A DNA stretch of 64,000 nt, taken from NCBI GenBank assembly GCA_045804965.1, contig JBJMMD010000022.1:1-64000 (forward strand), given 5' to 3'. Position numbers and translations under genes: made by a program. Below the pieces are notes generated by a model, which did not search any database, had not been told where the DNA came from, and saw only the letters and a list, made by a program, of their open reading frames with translations. The stretch is from CAVTUU01 sp045804965. GTDB taxonomy: Bacteria; Chloroflexota; Chloroflexia; Thermomicrobiales; UBA6265. Shown here piece by piece: positions 61,823 through 64,000 of this stretch (its first letter is position 1; every line of letters starts with the position of its first letter).

Positions 61823-62241
61823 TCGAGCCCTTTCCCGAACAGGTGACGCTCATCTTCGATGGATCGTGTGGCTTTTGCACGCGTTGCGTCCGGTATACGC
61901 GAGCCCTCGACAGTCACGACCGCGTGACTGTGCTCCCGTTCCAAAAAGCAGGCGTGCCTGAGCGGTTTGGCCTCAGCGTCGCCGACTGCGAAAGGGCGGC
62001 CTGGGCGATCACCCCCGGTTTGGCCCCGGAACCGGGCGCCGGGGCGGTCATGCTTACCCTTGCAGTCGCCAAGGTCATGCCAAGCATCTGGCTGATATAT
62101 CACCTTCCAATCCTCCAACAGGTTCAGGAAGGTATCTACGCTCTCATCGCCCACTTCCGACACCGCCTCCCAGGCGACACCCCGTATTGCGAGCAATTTC
62201 CGGGTGAGTGCGGCTCTCTGAAATCGCCCAATATCGGATAA
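61819..62241 (+). CDS. DCC-family thiol-disulfide oxidoreductase (DUF393)
   Basis: 140 residues, starting at the ATG of ATGA (61819-61821) that also holds the permease stop. Marks: VTLIFDGSCGFCTRCVRYTR (D-x-x-C-x-x-C) and VLPFQKAGVPERFGLSVADC. Thioredoxin-like enzyme with CxxC-type Cys pair; the physiological substrate is unknown. Tight coupling to the permease suggests a role linked to transport. Confidence 0.85.
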   Translation: MIEPFPEQVTLIFDGSCGFCTRCVRYTRALDSHDRVTVLPFQKAGVPERFGLSVADCERAAWAITPGLAPEPGAGAVMLTLAVAKVMPSIWLIYHLPILQQVQEGIYALIAHFRHRLPGDTPYCEQFPGECGSLKSPNIG

Positions 62242-62283
62242 GCTGCCGGGCGTGGTGACGATGCATTCAAGAGGGAATCGAAT

Positions 62284-63561
62284 ATGGCTAAGGACACAAA
62301 GAGCGGGAAGTCTGCGCAGGCAAGCGGCAAGCGAAATCGCGAGACGCCGGTAACTGGCTGGCACATTCAGCAACCGGAATACGATGCCCGAGTGGCGCGG
62401 GTGCGAGCGCAACTCGAAGCGAGAAAGCTCGATGCGCTTGTGCTCTTCCATCCGGTGCGAATGGCCTACGTCTCCGGCTTCTTTCATCTCAGCACCGAGC
62501 GGCCGATGGCGATCGTCGTGCCGCTTGAGGGCGAGCTTGGCGCATTGATCCCGCAGCTCGAACAGGACCACATCGCCAAATCGCCTTCGGTCAAACACGT
62601 CAAGATCTATCCGGAATATCCCACAGGCGGCACGAAGCACCCCATGCTGCACCTCGTCGATCTCCTATCCGAGACGGGCCTCAACGCCGCAAACAAGCGG
62701 ATCGGTTACGACAACGACGGCTACCTCGACGTCAACGGCTACGACGGCCCGCTCCTCTCCGAAATCATGCACGGCAAGGCGACCCTAGTTCGCGCCCGGG
62801 ACATCGTCGACCTCCTGCGGGCGGTCAAAAGCGCAGCCGAGCTTGCGCTCATCGCCGAAAGCTGCACCTGGGGCAATCTCGCCCACAGGTTGATGCAGGA
62901 GCGGCTGGAGCTCGGCCGCAACGAGCTCGACGTCTCGCTCGAAGCCTCGGTGGCCGCGAGCAAGATGATGGTCGCCGCGCTCGGAGCAACCTATCAGCCG
63001 CTCAGCGGCTTCGCCGTGAGCCCGGCGACCGTGCTCTACTCCGCCGGCGCCAACACCGCGCTGCCGCACGGTCTCCTCGGCGCCGCCGGTCTACAGCACG
63101 GCGATGTGCTCGTAACTTATGCCGGCGCCGACGTGGGCGGTTACCAATCGGAGTTGGAGCGGACGATGATTGTCGGCGAACCGACGCCCGCTTTCGAGCA
63201 GCACTTCAATCAGATGATGCAGCTCCAACAAGCCGGATTCGACGCCCTTCGTCCCGGCCGCACCTTCGCCGAGGCCGAAGCGGACGTCCGCCGCCTCTTC
63301 AACGAGCTCGATCTCGGCGATCTCCAGCGCCACCACACCGGCCATGGCATTGGGCTCGAAGGCCACGAGTGGCCCTTCATCGACAAGGGCAGCACGGACG
63401 TGATGATCGAAGCGAACATGGTGCTCTCCGTGGAACCGGGTCTCTACGTCCCCGGCTTGGCCGGTTTCCGCCACTCCGACACCGTGGTGGTGCGTACGTA
63501 CGGAGTAGAACGGCTGACGTACTATCCGCGAGACCTGGAGAGCATGACCGTGCGGGTGTGA
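62284..63561 (+). CDS. M24-family Xaa-Pro peptidase homologue, altered metal site
   Basis: 425 residues. N-terminal creatinase-like domain (about 25-170), then a pita-bread domain. HHTGHGIGLEGHEWP keeps the His set and SVEPGLYVPG keeps one Glu. The first Asp ligand is replaced (VLVTYAGADVGGY), the second is Glu (SELERT) and the last ligand Glu is Ser (GFRHSDTVVV). Known prolidases need five intact ligands, so metal use or activity may differ, as in metal-free creatinase. It follows a peptide transporter, which fits peptide or amidine breakdown. Confidence 0.85.
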   Translation: MAKDTKSGKSAQASGKRNRETPVTGWHIQQPEYDARVARVRAQLEARKLDALVLFHPVRMAYVSGFFHLSTERPMAIVVPLEGELGALIPQLEQDHIAKSPSVKHVKIYPEYPTGGTKHPMLHLVDLLSETGLNAANKRIGYDNDGYLDVNGYDGPLLSEIMHGKATLVRARDIVDLLRAVKSAAELALIAESCTWGNLAHRLMQERLELGRNELDVSLEASVAASKMMVAALGATYQPLSGFAVSPATVLYSAGANTALPHGLLGAAGLQHGDVLVTYAGADVGGYQSELERTMIVGEPTPAFEQHFNQMMQLQQAGFDALRPGRTFAEAEADVRRLFNELDLGDLQRHHTGHGIGLEGHEWPFIDKGSTDVMIEANMVLSVEPGLYVPGLAGFRHSDTVVVRTYGVERLTYYPRDLESMTVRV

Positions 63562-63778
63562 GGCGTTGGGTCTTCCATCTTCGGAGGGCGGGAACCCATT
63601 GCCCAGGCGCAGACGACAAGTCGATACAGTAAATTCTCGACAACCAAGGAGTTAGTCGATTCGGACCGAAATGGTTGTCATGCGAAAGCTGAATGAATTT
63701 CAGTAAAAGCATGACGACAATTGGCAGGAAACACTGGCACGGCGGATCAACCAACGCCGCTCGGCAAACCCGTTGCCG

Positions 63779-64000
63779 CTAGCCTCGCGCCGTGCGCACG
63801 ACCTCGACCAGGGTCCGCGCCCGGTCCTCAATTACGGCCCAGTTCCCGTCGCGGACGGTCTTGGCGTCGACGAGATTGCTGCCAGCGGCAATGGCGGCGG
63901 CGCCGGCGCGGATGAAGTCGGCGGCGTTGTCGGCGTTCACGCCCCCGGTGGGAATGAGCTTGACTTGGGGAAGCGGGCCGCGGACATCCTTGAGAAATTG
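63779..64000 (-). CDS. eda: KDPG/KHG aldolase, C-terminal part
   Basis: The last 73 codons of a gene running off the right edge on the minus strand. VKLIPTGGVNADNAADFIRA and AAAIAAGSNLVD match the phosphate-binding end of class I KDPG aldolases (2-keto-3-deoxy-6-phosphogluconate to pyruvate and glyceraldehyde 3-phosphate). The Lys and Glu of the active site lie in the missing part, so close relatives cannot be excluded. Confidence 0.8.
   Translation of the reverse strand, partial: QFLKDVRGPLPQVKLIPTGGVNADNAADFIRAGAAAIAAGSNLVDAKTVRDGNWAVIEDRARTLVEVVRTARG

Overview
This is a GC-rich, gene-dense bacterial chromosome segment, most likely from Chloroflexota near the Thermomicrobia (Thermomicrobiales/Sphaerobacter-like). 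That placement is inferred from the protein set: a caa3-type oxidase operon with cupredoxin add-ons, very large NB-ARC/TPR regulators, a sunset-domain protein, many secreted proteins with Ala/Thr/Pro-rich linkers, and short dispersed palindromic repeats between genes. No rRNA, tRNA or CRISPR array was found. Both ends cut a gene: an NB-ARC/TPR protein at the left and a KDPG-aldolase-like protein at the right.

Layout. 1-2.7 kb: truncated NB-ARC/TPR protein and a secreted protein. 2.8-5.3 kb: copper-efflux pair (CopZ-like chaperone, CPH-type P1B ATPase) behind a promoter overlapped by a CsoR-like operator. 5.3-8.8 kb: LuxR-type NB-ARC regulator bracketed by two copies of a 33-base sequence, the first part of a perfect palindrome. 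9.3-11.7 kb: APC-type permease and a small unknown gene. 12.2-16 kb: minus-strand phage remnant (capsid, scaffold-position protein, terminase with an internal amber codon, XhlA-like membrane protein, Cys-rich protein) with no portal gene; the last 65 bases of the capsid gene recur at 5.5 kb. 16.5-20 kb: DUF4352 protein, a small secreted protein and an HD-GYP phosphodiesterase. 19.7-25.8 kb: uracil-DNA glycosylase, CNNM/CorC protein, DinB-like protein, small ABM-like protein, methyltransferase, pterin dehydratase and a zinc-ribbon PrsW protease. 25.8-28.7 kb: pxpABC (5-oxoprolinase) with PxpC fused to a biotin carboxyl carrier protein.

28.7-30.4 kb is mostly intergenic. 30.3-33.9 kb: mntH behind a DtxR/MntR-like palindrome, then a tandem universal stress protein, a DUF1801 protein and NAD(P)HX epimerase. 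34-38.9 kb: a 49-residue zinc ribbon, a sunset-domain protein, arginase, argS and a small membrane protein. 39.1-39.3 kb is a highly self-complementary stretch ahead of the ctaCDEFG operon (39.6-45.5 kb), in which subunit II is fused to cytochrome c and to a second cupredoxin. 45.6-50.7 kb: small membrane proteins, a HEAT-repeat-like protein, a HipA-like kinase/DUF3037 pair, a hydrolase and an IS relic. 50.8-55.1 kb: sucAB. 55.6-57.3 kb: a membrane protein and a secreted cupredoxin. 57.9-63.6 kb: a peptide ABC transporter (binding protein plus two permeases, no ATPase), a DCC thiol oxidoreductase and an M24 peptidase homologue with altered metal ligands.

The genes point to an aerobic heterotroph with a complete caa3 oxidase branch, a 2-oxoglutarate dehydrogenase, peptide and pyroglutamate use, and several copper and manganese proteins. 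The least explained parts are the capsid/terminase remnant and its distant copy, the structured DNA before ctaC, the HipA-like/DUF3037 pair, the PxpC-BCCP fusion and the altered M24 enzyme.
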